NCBI RefSeq assembly: GCF_033807715.1
Contig: NC_084606.1
Location: forward strand, 36,886,401 to 36,950,400
DNA length: 64,000 bases
Direction of reading: 5' to 3'
Source of the DNA: Cololabis saira
Taxonomy: Eukaryota; Chordata; Actinopteri; Beloniformes; Belonidae
A model generated the notes under the pieces. That model was given only the letters and a program-made list of their open reading frames with translations, did no database searches and was not told the origin of the DNA. How positions within the stretch are numbered: the stretch's first letter is position 1; each line of letters starts with the position of its first letter. Below, piece by piece: positions 11,460 to 22,841 of this stretch. The translations under genes and the position numbers were made by a program.

Positions 11460-12197
11460 CTGTGTGTGTGTGTTTGTGTGTGTGTGTGCGCAACCCACCG
11501 CCAGGCCAACGACCCCCACCAGGTGAGGGGCCAGCCTGCTCGGAGAGACAGAGCCGCCCCGGCCGCCAACGCGGGCAGGAGCACCCGTCCCGACGAAAGT
11601 GGCCCTCCAAGACCAGAGGGGCGCCCCGCCGCGGAGGCAGCGGGGGGGACCGGAGACGGGGCCGGAGAGAGGGAACCCCCCCCAACAGGTCGAAGCCAGG
11701 AGGCAGGACCAGCAGAGCCGGCCCTGGAAGGACGCCCACGCTCCCCCACCGGCCATCCAATTGACGGGGGCCGGCCCTCCGAGCCATGGCCCTACTGTAC
11801 CTCCACGGGCGCCCCCGTAACCGCCGGAGCCCCCAGACGGAGGGGGAAACAGTCCAACATCCCCCCATTCATACTGACAACATAAGACATAGACACCTGG
11901 GAATGGTGCCACCCCGCCGCCGCGCCAGCCCGCGCACCCCCCAGCCAGGGGAGGCCCGATCCCCAGACCCGGCCCCACCCCCCCAGGGGCCACCCCGGCG
12001 GACACCCCAAAGGTCACGGAGTCCCCACAGACGCAGGGGCACGCGGCCCCGGCCCAGCGATGGAGGACCAAGGCAGCAATGCCCCCCCAGTGCAGACAGC
12101 CAACCCCCACCCAGGCAGGGCCGGGCCCTACGAACGGGACCCCCCCCCCCCGGAAAACCGGAGACGCCCTGGCCACAGCCCCCCGCCCGAAGAACTA
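10557..12197 (-). mobile_element. L1 3' UTR: GC-rich block, TG tract and poly-A
   Basis: Read on the minus strand, ORF2 is followed by about 700 bp of G/C-rich sequence (12197-11500), a long CA-rich tract, a segment at 10980-10797, a C run (10796-10770) and a terminal A run. Open frames here on both strands are composition artefacts. The end of the coding region (near 12198) is abrupt, so part of the ORF2 C-terminus may be deleted. Confidence 0.65.
10985..11490. repeat. Complex (TG)n microsatellite
   Basis: A pure TG run at about 11030-11100 within a longer TG/TATG-rich tract. The HTHTHT and VCVCVC frames are artefacts. It forms part of the L1 3' region. Confidence 0.95.
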
Positions 12198-12670
12198 TGT
12201 ATTCTATGAAGAATTTTGTACTGTATAAGTTGTAAATTTGGGTTCTTAGTCATAGTAAAAATATTTAAACATATTTGTGACCAAGAAATCTGGTCGGTGT
12301 TAAGAGAGAGATCCGCCTCCCACTTTGAGATCGGGAGAGATACTGAATTATCTAATTTAGACACTAACCTATAAAGTTTAGATAACAACTTTAAAGTACT
12401 TAGGTTCAATAAATCTATTATCCTGGCGGGAAGACGTGAGTCTAATTTGTTAATTTTATACGTATTATTTATTATGGCCTTAAGTTGTTGGTATTCTAAA
12501 AATGTATTACTGCTAATTCCATATTGAACAATAAGTGTATTGAAAGGTACAAACTGTCCTCCTATAATTACATGTTGTAGATACCGTATTTCTTGACCTC
12601 TCCATTGAACAAAGTTTACCATCTTTTTATCATTCTTCAGGTTGTCTGGGTTGTTCCATATGGGTGTACG
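12198..12670 (-). pseudogene. L1 ORF2 C-terminal segment
   Basis: The minus strand encodes the domain after the L1 reverse transcriptase: CDRTPIWNNPDN, then VNFVQWRGQEIRYLQHV, then WSQICLNIF and QLIQYKILHRIH. These match the C-terminal segment of L1 ORF2 proteins. It continues the fragment that ends at 18634, on the far side of nested elements. It is joined upstream and downstream to foreign sequence and is not functional. Confidence 0.8.
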
Positions 12671-13124
12671 GTCACATGGAAAAAGTGAAATTTGCAGGCA
12701 GGTGGAAGCAGCAATGGGATGACCGGGGATGGGGGGGGGGCCGGGACGCAGGCCAGAACGCAGCTCCTGAGGCTCCAGCCTGCAAACATACACAAAAGAG
12801 AAAAAAGGGGGGGGCTGGCACAAGAAACTACAGGAACGATGGACAAAAATGATAGCTGTAAGATATTTATAATAAATAAAAATGGTAATGGAGAAGAGAG
12901 GAAGGGAAAAGGAGAGGAGAAGAAGGGTGAGAGGCACCGCCCAGCACATCATGTCGGTGCCCCCCTGCAGCATAAGCCTATAGCAGCATATCTACCGCGA
13001 AGCTATATTTGAGACTAACTATTATAGTCTTGTTCTATAGCTGCAACTATGACTACTGACTCTAACACACTAGAGTTTACACTACCTAGAGATTTACCAA
13101 CACCAGCTAAAGGTTTACTAAACA

Positions 13125-14489
13125 CTAACTATAGGCTTTACTAAACAGAAAGGTTTTAAGTTTAGTTTTAAAGGTGGAGGTGGTGTCAGCCTCCTTAACC
13201 CAGATTGGAAATTGGTTCCAAAGTAATGGTGCTTGATAGCAGAATGCCCGCCCTCCAAATCTACATTTAGATACTCTAGGAACTACGAGTAAACCTGCAC
13301 TCTGGGAGCGTAGAGCTCTGCCAGGAACATAAGGCACTATCAAATCCTGTAAATAATGCGGAGCTAAGCCGTTTTGGGCTTTATATGCAAGTAATACAAT
13401 TTTAAATTGGATTCTGAATTTTACAGGTAGCCAATGGAGTGACGCTGACACTGGAGAGACGTGGTCTCTCCTGCTGATTCCTGTCAGTACTCGTGCTGCT
13501 GCATTCTGGATCAGCTGGAGCCTATTCGGCAAATTACTTTGACATCCTGTTAATAACACATTACAGTAATCCAGTCTAGAAGATACAAACGCATGAACTA
13601 GTTTTTCTCTATCACTCTGCGAGAGGATTTTCCTAATTTTTGCAATATTACGGAGATGGAAAAACACTATTTTACAAACCTGATTAACATATGGTTTAAA
13701 CGACAAATCCTGATCGAAAACAACACCAAGGTTTCTCACAGTTGCACTGGAAGCCATCGCAACACCATCTAATTCCTTCCTAAGATGCTCTGGACCAAGA
13801 ATGATAACCTCTGTTTTATCTGAATTTAGAAGAAAGACATTTCTGGACATCCAGTCCTTGATGTCCCTAAGACATGCCTGAAGTTTAACTAACGGTTCTG
13901 TTTCATCCAGCTTCATAGACAAATAGAGCTGTGTATCATCAACATAGCAATGAAAGTGTATGCCGTGATTCTGGATTATACTTCCCAATGGCTGCATGTA
14001 TAAACTGAACAAGATTAGCCCTAGCACTGAACCCTGCGGAACACCACAACAGACCCCTGACTGTTCTGAAGAAACCTCATGTACATGAACAAACTGGAAC
14101 CTGTCAGATAGATATGATTTAAACCAACGTAGAGCTGTCCCTTTAATCCCAACAACATGCTCTAACCTGTGCAGTAAAATGCCATGATCAACAGTGTCAA
14201 AAGCAGCAGTGAGGTCCAGTAGAACCAATATGGACACTAGTCCCTTATCTGAGGCCATAAGGAGGTCATTCGTGACTCGAACCAGTGCTGTCTCTGTGCT
14301 ATGATGCATTCTGAACCCTGACTGAAATACTTCAAACAGATCATTTCTATACAAATAGTCACATAACTGGCTTGAAACTGCCTTTTCCAGAATTTTAGAT
14401 ACAAATGGAAGGTTGGAAATTGGCCTATAATTAGCTAAGGTGTCTGGGTCAAGAGAAGGTTTTTTAAGTAAAGGTTTAATTACTGCCAC
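13125..14489 (-). pseudogene. L2 reverse transcriptase
   Basis: A 454-residue open frame with L2 RT blocks in order: LANYRPISNLPFVSKILEK, GFRMHHSTETALVRV, LLDLTAAFDTVDH, GVPQGSVLG, then YVDD in the catalytic position, and the thumb NRLQLIQNAAARVLTG. The C-terminal part reads LHWLPVKFRIQFKI and ends FLFSKAYS. The domain itself is uninterrupted, but the upstream linker and endonuclease are in other frames, so no full ORF2 can be made from this copy. Closely matched by the L2 fragment at 31141-31902. Confidence 0.9.
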
Positions 14490-14518
14490 TTTGAAAGCCT
14501 GTGGTACATATCCTACGC

Positions 14519-16243
14519 TTAGGATAGGTTGATTTGGTCCAGTATTGTCGCACTAATAAGAGAAAAAACATTTTTGAATAGTCGAGTCGGGATGGGGTCT
14601 GACATACATGTGGTAGACTTAGCTCTATTAACGAGTGAAGTCAGCTCAGGGAGGTCTATAGGATCAAAACAGTCTAGAGTCAAGTCAGAGCCTAGGGAAG
14701 TCGCTAAAGCTGAAGAAACACCCACAACCGGCTGGTTGATTTCTTCTCTAATTTTCGTGATTTTACTGTTAAAGAAGCTCATAAAGTCTTCACTACTGAG
14801 AGCTGCAGGAATGCACGGCTCAACAGAGTTGTGACTCTTTGTCAGCCTGGCTACAATGCTGAACAGAAAACGTGGGTTACTTTTGTTATCCTCTATCAAC
14901 GTTGAATAATAAGCTGTTCTGGCTTTGCGAATGGCTTTTTTATATACTATTAGAATATCTTTCCATTCACGATAGGAGTCTACAGACTTACAAGAGTACC
15001 ACTTCCTTTCCATTTTACGCACGTTTTGTTTCAACATGCGAATATCTGAATTATACCAGGGAGTTAAGCTCCTGTGGCTAGAAACCCTCCTTTTCAAAGG
15101 AGCAACTAACAAGAAAATCAACATCAACATCAGAGGTAGAACCCAGGTCACTGGTCTCTATTGCTTCAGTAGAGGCTTCATTATTTTCCACTGTCGCAAG
15201 ATGAGCAATGGCCTCCTTAAATTTAGCAATAGCTTCATCAGACAAACATCTGCTTAAATAATACCTCCTGACCTGCACTTCAACATCGACAACATTAAAT
15301 TCAAACGTTATTAAATAATGGTCGGATAAAAGGGAGTTTACAGGTGACACCAACAGATCATCAGTTTCAACACCGTAGGTGAGAACGAGATCGAGAGTAT
15401 GATCAAAACAATGCGTCGGCCCGTCCACTTTTTGTGAGATACCCATTGATTCTAGAAGAGAATTGAAAGCTAATTTAAGATTATCGCTTTCAACATCCAT
15501 ATGAATATTAAAATCAATATGATGATGACCCAATATGATGACTTTATCTGTACTGATCAATAATCCAGAAAGGAAATCTGAAAATTCAGACAAAAACTCT
15601 AGATAAGCGCCAGCAGGGGGCCGATACACTACCACTAACACAACTGGCTTCTCTGATTTCCAGCTCGGAAATTTCAGACTAAGCGTGAGGCTTTCAAATG
15701 TATTATAATTGGACTTACTGTATGTTAAATTTTTGTTTGGAGACTGGAGTTATAAATTGCTGCGACTCCTCCGCCTCGGCCCGTGTTTCTAGGAATGTGA
15801 TGATTAAAATAGCCGGGCGGAGTCAATTTATTCAAACTAACATACTCTTCCTCCTATAACCATGTTTCTGTTAAGCAGAAAACATCACTCCTACTCTCTG
15901 TAATTATATAATTTACTAACAGAGACTTGGAGCTTAACGATTGTATATTTAGTAGTCCGCATCTAATTTTTCGGTCTCTTATTGGCACCAAATGTGCATT
16001 GGTTTTAATTTTTACAAGATTATTTTGGTTAACGCCTCTATAACGCCGCACCTGGTGAACTTTAGGAGGGCGGGGAACTGCAACCACTTCTATTTTGCTA
16101 GGCACCTGGTTAGAGTTACCAATTACATCATGTAATCCTTTAGTTTTAGAGTCGCCAAATACATAATGCAATCCTACAGTTTTGTTGGCAGGCGTTGGTC
16201 CTCGAGAAGCAGCAGAGAAGTGTGTTAAACTACAGCTCTGCAT
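14519..16243 (-). pseudogene. L2 ORF2 endonuclease and linker, broken
   Basis: Three minus-strand frames carry the APE-type endonuclease and linker: 16243-15854 (LLNIQSLSSKSLLVNYII, then FCLTETWL), 15641-15078 (VVVYRPPAG, DFNIHMD, LSDHYLITFEF) and 15151-14519 (linker, SLTPWYNSDIRMLK). The metal-binding Glu (LTETW), the Asp of DFNIH and the SDH histidine are visible. A small insertion appears before DFNIH (ILGHHHIDFN). Frameshifts separate the pieces, so the enzyme is inactive. Confidence 0.8.
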
Positions 16244-16264
16244 CCTGGCCTGGACCCTGCGATG

Positions 16265-17119
16265 TCAGGGAGAGGTTCTAATAAAACAGGCCAAATTACT
16301 AGAGACAAGAGCAGCACCAACCCGGGTGGGATGAATGCCGTCTCTTCTAATCAGACGGGGCTTTCCCCAGAATGTTTCCCAATTGTCAATAAAGGCCACT
16401 TCGTTTTCTGAACACCACCGATACAACCAGCGACGGAGCGAGAGCATGCGACTAAACATGTCATCGCTGGTCAGATTGGGGAGGGGACCAGAGAAACCTA
16501 CGGAGTCCGACATGGTTTTGGCGTAGTTACACACCGAGACAATATTCATTTTGGACACTTCTGACTGGCGAAGACGGGAGTCATTAGCTCCGACATGGAT
16601 GATAACTTTACCATATTTACGATTACCCTTTGCCAGTAGCTTCAAATTTGCTTCTATGTCGCCCCCGGGATACACCTAACTATGGTCGCTGGAGTCGGCC
16701 TCACATGCCTGACTATGGAGTCGCCAATCACCTGGGTCGGCTTTTCAATGGGTGTGTCGCTGAGTGGGGAAAATCTGTTAGACACATGAAGCGGGTGGTG
16801 GTGTTCCGTGAGCCCTTTAGGACTACGCTTCCTCCGAACCGTCACCCACCGGCCTTGACTGGCCGGCTGCTCGGGAGCTGCAGGGGAGCGGCTAGCAGCT
16901 GCTGCTACAGGCCGGTCTGCCGCTAGCTTAGCCTGGTTAGCTGAGGAGGCTATCGGACTATGGTCAACTTGGCCGAACCGGACCTCTAACTGACTGAGCC
17001 TCGCCTCCAGCCCTGCAAATAAACTACATTTTCAGCACTTACCGTCTTCACTAAAGGAGGCAGAGGAATAACTAAACATTTCACACACTGAGCAGTGGTG
17101 AAACGGTGGAAGACGGAGA
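16265..17119 (-). pseudogene. L2 ORF1 with SGNH/GDSL esterase domain
   Basis: The minus strand reads from a Cys-containing start near 17110, a short coiled-coil-like [12 protein letters not shown], a basic patch RRKRSPKG and then an esterase-like domain. Block I is [10 protein letters not shown] with the nucleophile Ser, block III is VIHVGANDS, and block V is RRDGIHPT with Asp and His. An esterase-type ORF1 is known in CR1/L2 elements, where its role is unclear. A frameshift near 16660 splits block I from the rest, so this copy is dead. The catalytic residues themselves are conserved. Confidence 0.75.
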
Positions 17120-17399
17120 GGCCATGCTAAGATGCTAACAGAGGCTAACGGACAGAAAATGTATCGCTGATTGGTGACAGTGAAAGTTACGGAAGAGAAA
17201 ATGAGCGAGTGTTGAAAGTTTTAGACAAAAAAGTCGGGAGAGATCTGAGCCTGCACCTCGTGCAGCAGCAACAGGCCGCAACACCAGGAAGTGACGCGAT
17301 GCGTGACGCAGTACGTTACCCAATCAGCAAGCACGCAACAGCAGAGCCGCAACAGCCAGAATAAATTTTACTGTACACAGGAGTTTTATATTTTTTTTC

Positions 17400-18633
17400 A
17401 GGTAGTGTTTTGTTGTCTTTTTCTCTTGGACTATGGCGATGCTTCTCCTCTATATATATATAAATGAAAAAGAAATAAAAAGTTGATCACAAAAAAACAT
17501 TTTTTTTCTGACGGTCACGGGTCGGCTATAAACAGTGGGCGGAGCTAATCCAGTTAACACGGCAAAGCGTCACTCAATTGAGCAAATCAAATCGTTTGCT
17601 TACCCTGCGTGGCCTGCATGCTGTGGACTGTGGAGAGAGGAAGAGAGACGTGAGAGAGATAGCGTAGCATGGCTTGCTCCAAAATAAGGAAAGTTGTCAG
17701 AAAACCGAACTTTTAAAGATGAACTGACGGACCAATTTATGTTCATTCTTCTGGCAGCCAGTTCTAAACCAGTGTTCCTCATATGTTCCGAAAAGGTGGC
17801 ATTAATCAAAAGCGGTAATGTGAAGCGCCACTACGAGACAAAACACAAATCTTTTGAGCAAACTTATCCACTGAAGTCCGAGCTGAGGGCACGCAAAATA
17901 ACCGAACTGAGAGCACAGTATGACAGATCTACCCGACTCATCATGCACTCATTTACAGCCCAGCAACGGGCAAGTGAATGTGCACTAAAGGTAGCGTGGA
18001 TTTTGGGGCAACATAAGAAAATATTTAGTGATGGGACAGTTGTGAAGGAGTGCTTAAACGCCGTTGCTGAGACATTACTTGAAAGAAAACAAAAATACGG
18101 GTTGTGTGAAAAAATTAAGCAAATACACATGTCATACACATGTGCATGAGAATGGCACTAACTCCATTCAAGCCAAGATTCAAAATACTGGCAGGGCAGT
18201 CACATGCTCATTTCTCTCATTCAGGAAGGAAGTAGAAAAAATGTAAAAGAAAAAAAATAAAGAGGGGCTCTGTTGGCTCTTTTTTCTAAAGAGGCACTTT
18301 TTTATTTATTTTATTTTGAATAGTCTGTGTTGTTTTCTTTTACTTGAAATGTAGGCCTTAAGTTCATTAGGCTGGGATACATTTTATTTATGGTAAAGGC
18401 AGCTGTTTGTTTACTATTCAAGTGCCATACAAGTTCCATGTGTATGTTAAAGTCCCACTTTGAAAATTGAGAATAAATATTGTTGAAACAATATGAAAAT
18501 GTACGTTGTTGATTTTATTTGATGGACATAGGGGTAGGCTATAGGACACAATTTAGACATTATGAGGTTCGGACCTTTGCTGGAAGGAAATTTTACTAAC
18601 TGGACCTCAGTGAATTTTAATTGAATACCCCTG
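17400..18633 (+). mobile_element. hAT transposon remnant
   Basis: The right end reads TTAATTGAATACCCCTG at 18617-18633, a classic hAT terminus, and directly abuts resumed L1 coding sequence. The left terminal repeat was not found next to the L1, so the 5' boundary is uncertain and no target duplication could be confirmed. The interior encodes a truncated BED/hAT-type N-terminal region and then AT-rich non-coding sequence. Confidence 0.6.
17694..18149 (+). pseudogene. hAT transposase N-terminal fragment
   Basis: A 151-residue frame. ICSEKVALIKSGNVKRHYET resembles the second half of a BED zinc finger (Cys, then His). It is followed by KHKSFEQTYPLKSELRARKI and VAWILGQHKKIFSDGTVVKE, the region after the finger in hAT proteins of the GTF2IRD2/ZBED-related type. 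The first Cys pair is degenerate and the catalytic and dimerisation regions are absent. It is an internal-deletion product or pseudogene. Confidence 0.65.
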
Positions 18634-20294
18634 ATCTAGAGAATGATTTTTCGACCATTTTACAATATACTGTAATTTACTGGCTATGAAGTAATACTGG
18701 AAGTTAGGTAACTCTAAACCTCCACATTCCTTGGATTTTTGCAATGTCTTTAAACTAATACGTGGTGTTTTATTCTTCCACAGAAATGTTGATACATATG
18801 AGTCCAATGATTTAAACCAGGAAAAAGGGGGTTTGGATGGTATCATTGAGAAAAAATAATTTACCTTTGGTAAAACCATCATCTTAATGGTGGCAATTCT
18901 TCCCATGAGTGAAATGGGAAGAAAGTTCCACCTGGAAAGATCATCTTCTATTTTCTTTAAAAGCTGAACATAATTTAATTTTATTAACTCTGACAGCCTA
19001 GGGTAAATATTTATACCTAAATATCTAATGTTCCCTGTTTGTAATTTAGTATTGGCTATATTCCTAAGATTGCAGTTAACATACAAAGCAGTAGATTTAG
19101 ACCAATTAATAGAATAGTCAGACAAAGATGAAAATCCCTCTATAAGTGCAATTGTCTGTGATAGTGAAATTTGTGAATTCTGGAGGAAGAGGAATACGTC
19201 ATCCGCATAAAGACTTATTTTGTGCTCTAATATTTTGCATTGTATACCTTTAATTATTTCGATTTTTTCTAATATCTGCGGCTAAAGGTTCAATAAATAT
19301 TGCAAATAGTGAGGGAGAGAGAGGGCAACCTTGCCTAGTGCCTCTTTCCAAGTTAAAGCTTGAGGAGATTTGATTCATTTGTCCTTACCCGTGCCTTGGG
19401 CGAGCTATATAATATTTTTATCCAGTTAATAAAAGTTTCGCCAAATCCAAATTTATGTAAAGTTGCCAATAGAAACTTCCATTTTACCCGATCAAATGCT
19501 TTTTCAGCATCTAAAGATATAATAGTAGTCTCTAATTTGTTGATATTTGAATAATCTATAATATTAAGTAATCTACGAGTATTAGTAGAAGAATGTCTAC
19601 CTTTAATAAAACCTGTTTGATCCGGATGTATAATAGAAGGGGTGACTCTTTTCAGATGTTCGGTAAGAGCCTTGCTGATTATATTAAGGTCTACATTTAT
19701 CAATGACATTGGGCGATAGCTCGATGGGAGCAAGGGATCCTTATCTGGTTTTAATAAAAGACTAATATTAGCAGAATTCATATTTAATGGTAAGCTTTTA
19801 TTCTCCCTAACATTTAGGATCATTTTATAAAATGTTGGTGCTAATATGCTCCAGAATTCCTTATAGAATTCAGCTGGAAAACCATCTGGGCCCGGAGCTT
19901 TATTATTAGGCATATGTTGGAGAGCTTCATGAAGTTCTCCTTTTGAGAGCGGTGAGTCTAAATTCGTAACCTGCTCCTGATGTAACTTCGGCAGATTAAT
20001 TTTTCCAAGAAACTCGTTGATGGATTGGTCGGTTGACTCAATTTGCGATGAGTATAGTTTATAGTAAAAGTCTCTGAAAACTGAGTGTATTAAACAGGGA
20101 TCATGTGTAACTTCCCCTGATTGGTCCTTAATAGATGATATGGTTGCTAAATATTTCCCCGATCTGTTGGCGTGTGCAAAGTTTTCGTGGCAAAGCCTTT
20201 GTACTAAAAACTGCGTTTTTGCGTGAATTATTTTATTTAATTCTATTTTAGTTTTCCTTATTCTATTCAGGATATTCAATTCAATACAATTCAA
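18634..20294 (-). pseudogene. L1 ORF2 reverse transcriptase region, frameshifted
   Basis: The minus strand encodes NKAPGPDGFPAEFYKEFW, SYRPMSLINVDLNIISKAL, QTGFIKGRHS and ISLDAEKAFDRVKW, the fingers and palm of L1 RT (20294-19353). The YADD box is present near 19190-19210 but in another frame, and an in-frame stop lies near 19255. A third piece (19125-18634) covers the thumb (RYLGINI, PISLMGRIATIKMMVLPK, FLWKNKTPRI). The region is full of lesions and ends exactly where the hAT terminus begins. Confidence 0.85.
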
Positions 20295-21436
20295 TTCAAT
20301 TCATTTATTAAGGACTGCACAACAAGTCGGCAGAATTTATGATAGACATATGACAGAATATGTTCGTCTGCAGAGGTCCGGGAGGCCTCCTCTAGCGTTT
20401 TAATTTCACATTCTAATTCTTTTGTTTTTAAGTTATCTTTCCTTTTTTTATTAGAGGAAAAGGAGATTATTTTAACTCGCATTACTGTTTTTCCTCCTTC
20501 CCATAGGACACTCGCTGATGTTTCCGGCTGATTGTTATTTTGCAAAAATATGTCCCATTCTTTCTTTAAAAAATTAATAAAGTCAGGGTCTTTAAGCAAA
20601 GATGTGTTAAATCTCCAATTTTTAAAGGATGGTACGCTCCGCCTCTTCCCCAGAGTGAAAGTAACTGGTGCGTGATCGCTGATAATAATTGGATGGATTT
20701 GGGATTCCGAGATATCTTTCATCAGAGAGGTACTGACTAAAAAATAATCTAACCTAGAATGTGAGTGATGCACAGCTGAGAAAAAAGTGTAGTCCCTAAG
20801 AGTTGGGTGAAGAGAACGCCATGTATCGCAAAGACCCAGATCATTCATATATTGCTTGACAATACTTGCTGACTGCCAACTCCTGTGTCCGCCTGCATTA
20901 CTGAGCCTGTCCACTCCAGGGTCCAGTACCATGTTGAGGTTTCCTCCGATGATGACTGTGTTGTCTAGGTGAGCAGAAAGTGAGGTGAAAAAAGAGTGAA
21001 AAAACGAGGAGTCATCAACATTTGGACCATATACATTAGAAATACATAAATTCAGGCTTTGAATTTGCAAAACCAATATTAAATATCTACCCTCTGAGTC
21101 AATGTATGTGTCCTTTACAGTGGAATTTACTCTCTTATTAATTAGAATTGCTACCCCTCTTTTTCTGGAGTTGTAACAGGCTGAGAAAACATGCAGAAAC
21201 TGTGTCGTGGCCAATGTATCTGCTGAAGCTTTGACTAAGTGGGTTCCTTGTAGTAGGACAATGTATGCCTGCAGGGTTTTTATCTGATTAAGAAGTTTTT
21301 GTCTCTTCACTCTGTTCCCGGCTCCATTTACATTCCAAGTTACAAACTTTAATTTATCCATAATCCAATCATGGAAAGTAACATTATATGTAAATGGTAA
21401 TGTTGCATGAGGGACTGTTGCATATGTGTGTGCCAT
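20291..21436 (-). pseudogene. L1 ORF2 endonuclease
   Basis: A 381-residue frame with the APE-type endonuclease order: TWNVNGAGN, VLLQGTHL, YGPNVDD, VIIGGNLNMVLDP, SRLDYFLVS and ISDHAPVTF. The usual metal-binding Glu (QETH) is Gly here, and the usual GGDFN Asp is Asn. These two substitutions alone should abolish nicking. The frame overlaps the RT frame by a few bases, so a frameshift joins them. Confidence 0.88.
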
Positions 21437-21749
21437 GTTATTCTAAATGTATGATATGTGTATTTGTACCAATTTACCAAACAGAAATAATTCTAATCAT
21501 AATAAAAAAATAGAAAAAAAGGAACGACCACCAGTGTGCGCCTATGACTTACTGAGACTAGCAGAGCAAGAATTAATAATACATTAATATGTGCCGAAAG
21601 TGTTTATGAAGCTATATCTAATCTAATCACCAAGTGTTTATGAAGCTATATCTAATCTAATCACCAAGTGTTTATGAAGCTATATCTAATCTAATCACAA
21701 ATTAGTGAGAAAAAGAGAGAAAAGAAAAAAGTAAATTTGTACTCATCAT

Positions 21750-22565
21750 TTAGAAAAGCCAGGGAGTGATGTCCGGGTCGCGGTACAGTTGTCCGTTCAC
21801 GTACAGCTTGTCCACGGTGATGACAGCACGAGCTCCATCCGCCATGAGCTTCTTCCGGATCGGGAAGAGGACTCTGCGACGGTCCAGGATCTCCCGGGGG
21901 AACTGGTCGTTAATGGAGAATGGCAGTCCGCGTAGCTGTGGTCCCCGACTCCTCACCTGCTCCTTCTGCTTGAAGTGTTCAAATTTAGCAAAATGGGCCT
22001 GGCTGGGTCTCTGGGCTTCTGATCTTCTTCCTCCTAGGCGATGGACACGGTGAAACGTGATGGAGTTCGCCAGGTCTTCTGGAAGTTTCAAGTTTGTTTT
22101 GATTAAATCCTGGACAGTTGCTTCCGGATCTTCATCAGGCTTCTCCGGAATCCCAGAGAACACTAGGTTGTCCCTCATGCTGCGAGCCTGTAGATCTAAG
22201 ACGGCCTCATTCAAAGATTTATTCTCCTTCCGTAGCTGACTAAATCCATCTGACATGGATTTCACCGACTCCTTAAGAGTGATGTTTTTAGCCACCAATT
22301 GCTCCACCTGTTGGTGACTAAATTCCACAGCTTCTCGTAGTGACTGGAATTCCTTATGCAAGATTTCCACAAGGGATAAACGAGCGTCATGGGAGGCCAA
22401 ACGGCTGTCAATAGACAGCAGTATATCCTCGGTGGTTTTTCCTGGGGGCGAGATTGCTCCAGGGGACTCCTCGGCCCGAGACCGCTTCGGAGTGGACGCA
22501 GCTGCGCCGCCCGACTTCTTCACTATGACTACTCTTTCAAAACACTCGTCTATAAATGGGTCCAA
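21750..22565 (-). CDS. L1 ORF1 protein
   Basis: An intact 271-residue frame. The N-terminus (1-45) is basic and Ser/Pro rich. Residues about 47-130 form a coiled coil (ILLSIDSRLASHDARLSLVE through QLRKENKSLNEAVLDLQ). Next is an RRM-like region (RDNLVFSGIPEKPDEDPE) and a C-terminal domain (FHRVHRLGG, PFSINDQFPREILDRRRVL, DKLYVNGQLYRDP). This is the trimeric RNA chaperone layout of L1 ORF1. It is the only L1 frame here without visible lesions. Expression is doubtful since ORF2 is dead. Confidence 0.88.
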   Translation of the reverse strand: MDPFIDECFERVVIVKKSGGAAASTPKRSRAEESPGAISPPGKTTEDILLSIDSRLASHDARLSLVEILHKEFQSLREAVEFSHQQVEQLVAKNITLKESVKSMSDGFSQLRKENKSLNEAVLDLQARSMRDNLVFSGIPEKPDEDPEATVQDLIKTNLKLPEDLANSITFHRVHRLGGRRSEAQRPSQAHFAKFEHFKQKEQVRSRGPQLRGLPFSINDQFPREILDRRRVLFPIRKKLMADGARAVITVDKLYVNGQLYRDPDITPWLF

Positions 22566-22771
22566 AGATTCGCTTTGCTGCAGGTTGTTTTCGTAACTGT
22601 ATAATCTATCTATGAACTACCCTTTCGTTATTTTAATCTGAGTTTCTATCCATTTTTAAAGCATTTACTGAGAAAAAAAAACATACTACCTCGCCATGTT
22701 GAATTCTTCTGCCTCGTAGTTCTCGCGATTCTACCACATCTCGTGGTGCGTTCACTGCCGCGCAGTCACTG

Positions 22772-22784
22772 CCGGATGTGTGGT
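22772..22784. repeat. Target-site duplication, right copy
   Basis: CCGGATGTGTGGT, matching 10544-10556 exactly and adjoining the L1 5' end. Confidence 0.9.
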
Positions 22785-22841
22785 CATTGGTTACTGTTGC
22801 TATGGACTTGGTAAACGGTTAACTGCAAGTCACTCTTGTCG

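Larger units (their letters stand above)
12692..17340 (-). mobile_element. L2-type LINE, near full length, 3'-truncated
   Basis: In its own orientation: 5' region (about 17340-17120), ORF1 with an esterase domain (17119-16265), ORF2 endonuclease (16243-15078), reverse transcriptase (15151-13125) and 3' UTR (13124-12692). Compared with the plus-strand L2 at 31.1-32.9 kb, the 3' UTR stops at CCACCTGCC and lacks about the last 290 bp, including the AATTG tail. The L2 therefore lost its 3' end, possibly in the same deletion that removed L1 codons. ORFs are frameshifted. The 5' boundary is approximate. Confidence 0.75.
10557..22771 (-). mobile_element. L1-type LINE with nested insertions
   Basis: One LINE insertion on the minus strand, defined by an exact 13-bp target duplication. 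In its own orientation: 5' UTR (22771-22566), ORF1 (22565-21750), ORF2 endonuclease (21436-20291), reverse transcriptase (20294-18634), an interruption by hAT and L2 sequence (18633 to about 12671), the ORF2 C-terminus (12670-12198), and a long GC-rich, TG-rich 3' UTR ending in an A run (10561-10574). The 3' UTR composition is typical of fish L1 elements. ORF2 carries frameshifts and altered endonuclease residues, so the copy is dead. About 60 ORF2 codons appear lost at the nested insertion. Confidence 0.85.

Noticed and set aside
10985..11526. Cys/Val- and His/Thr-rich frames
   Set aside because: These are translations of the TG/CA microsatellite.
11290..12235. Several 130-260 residue Pro/Arg/Gly-rich frames on both strands
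   Set aside because: GC-rich L1 3' UTR keeps frames open by composition. No domain motif, and opposite strands are open together.
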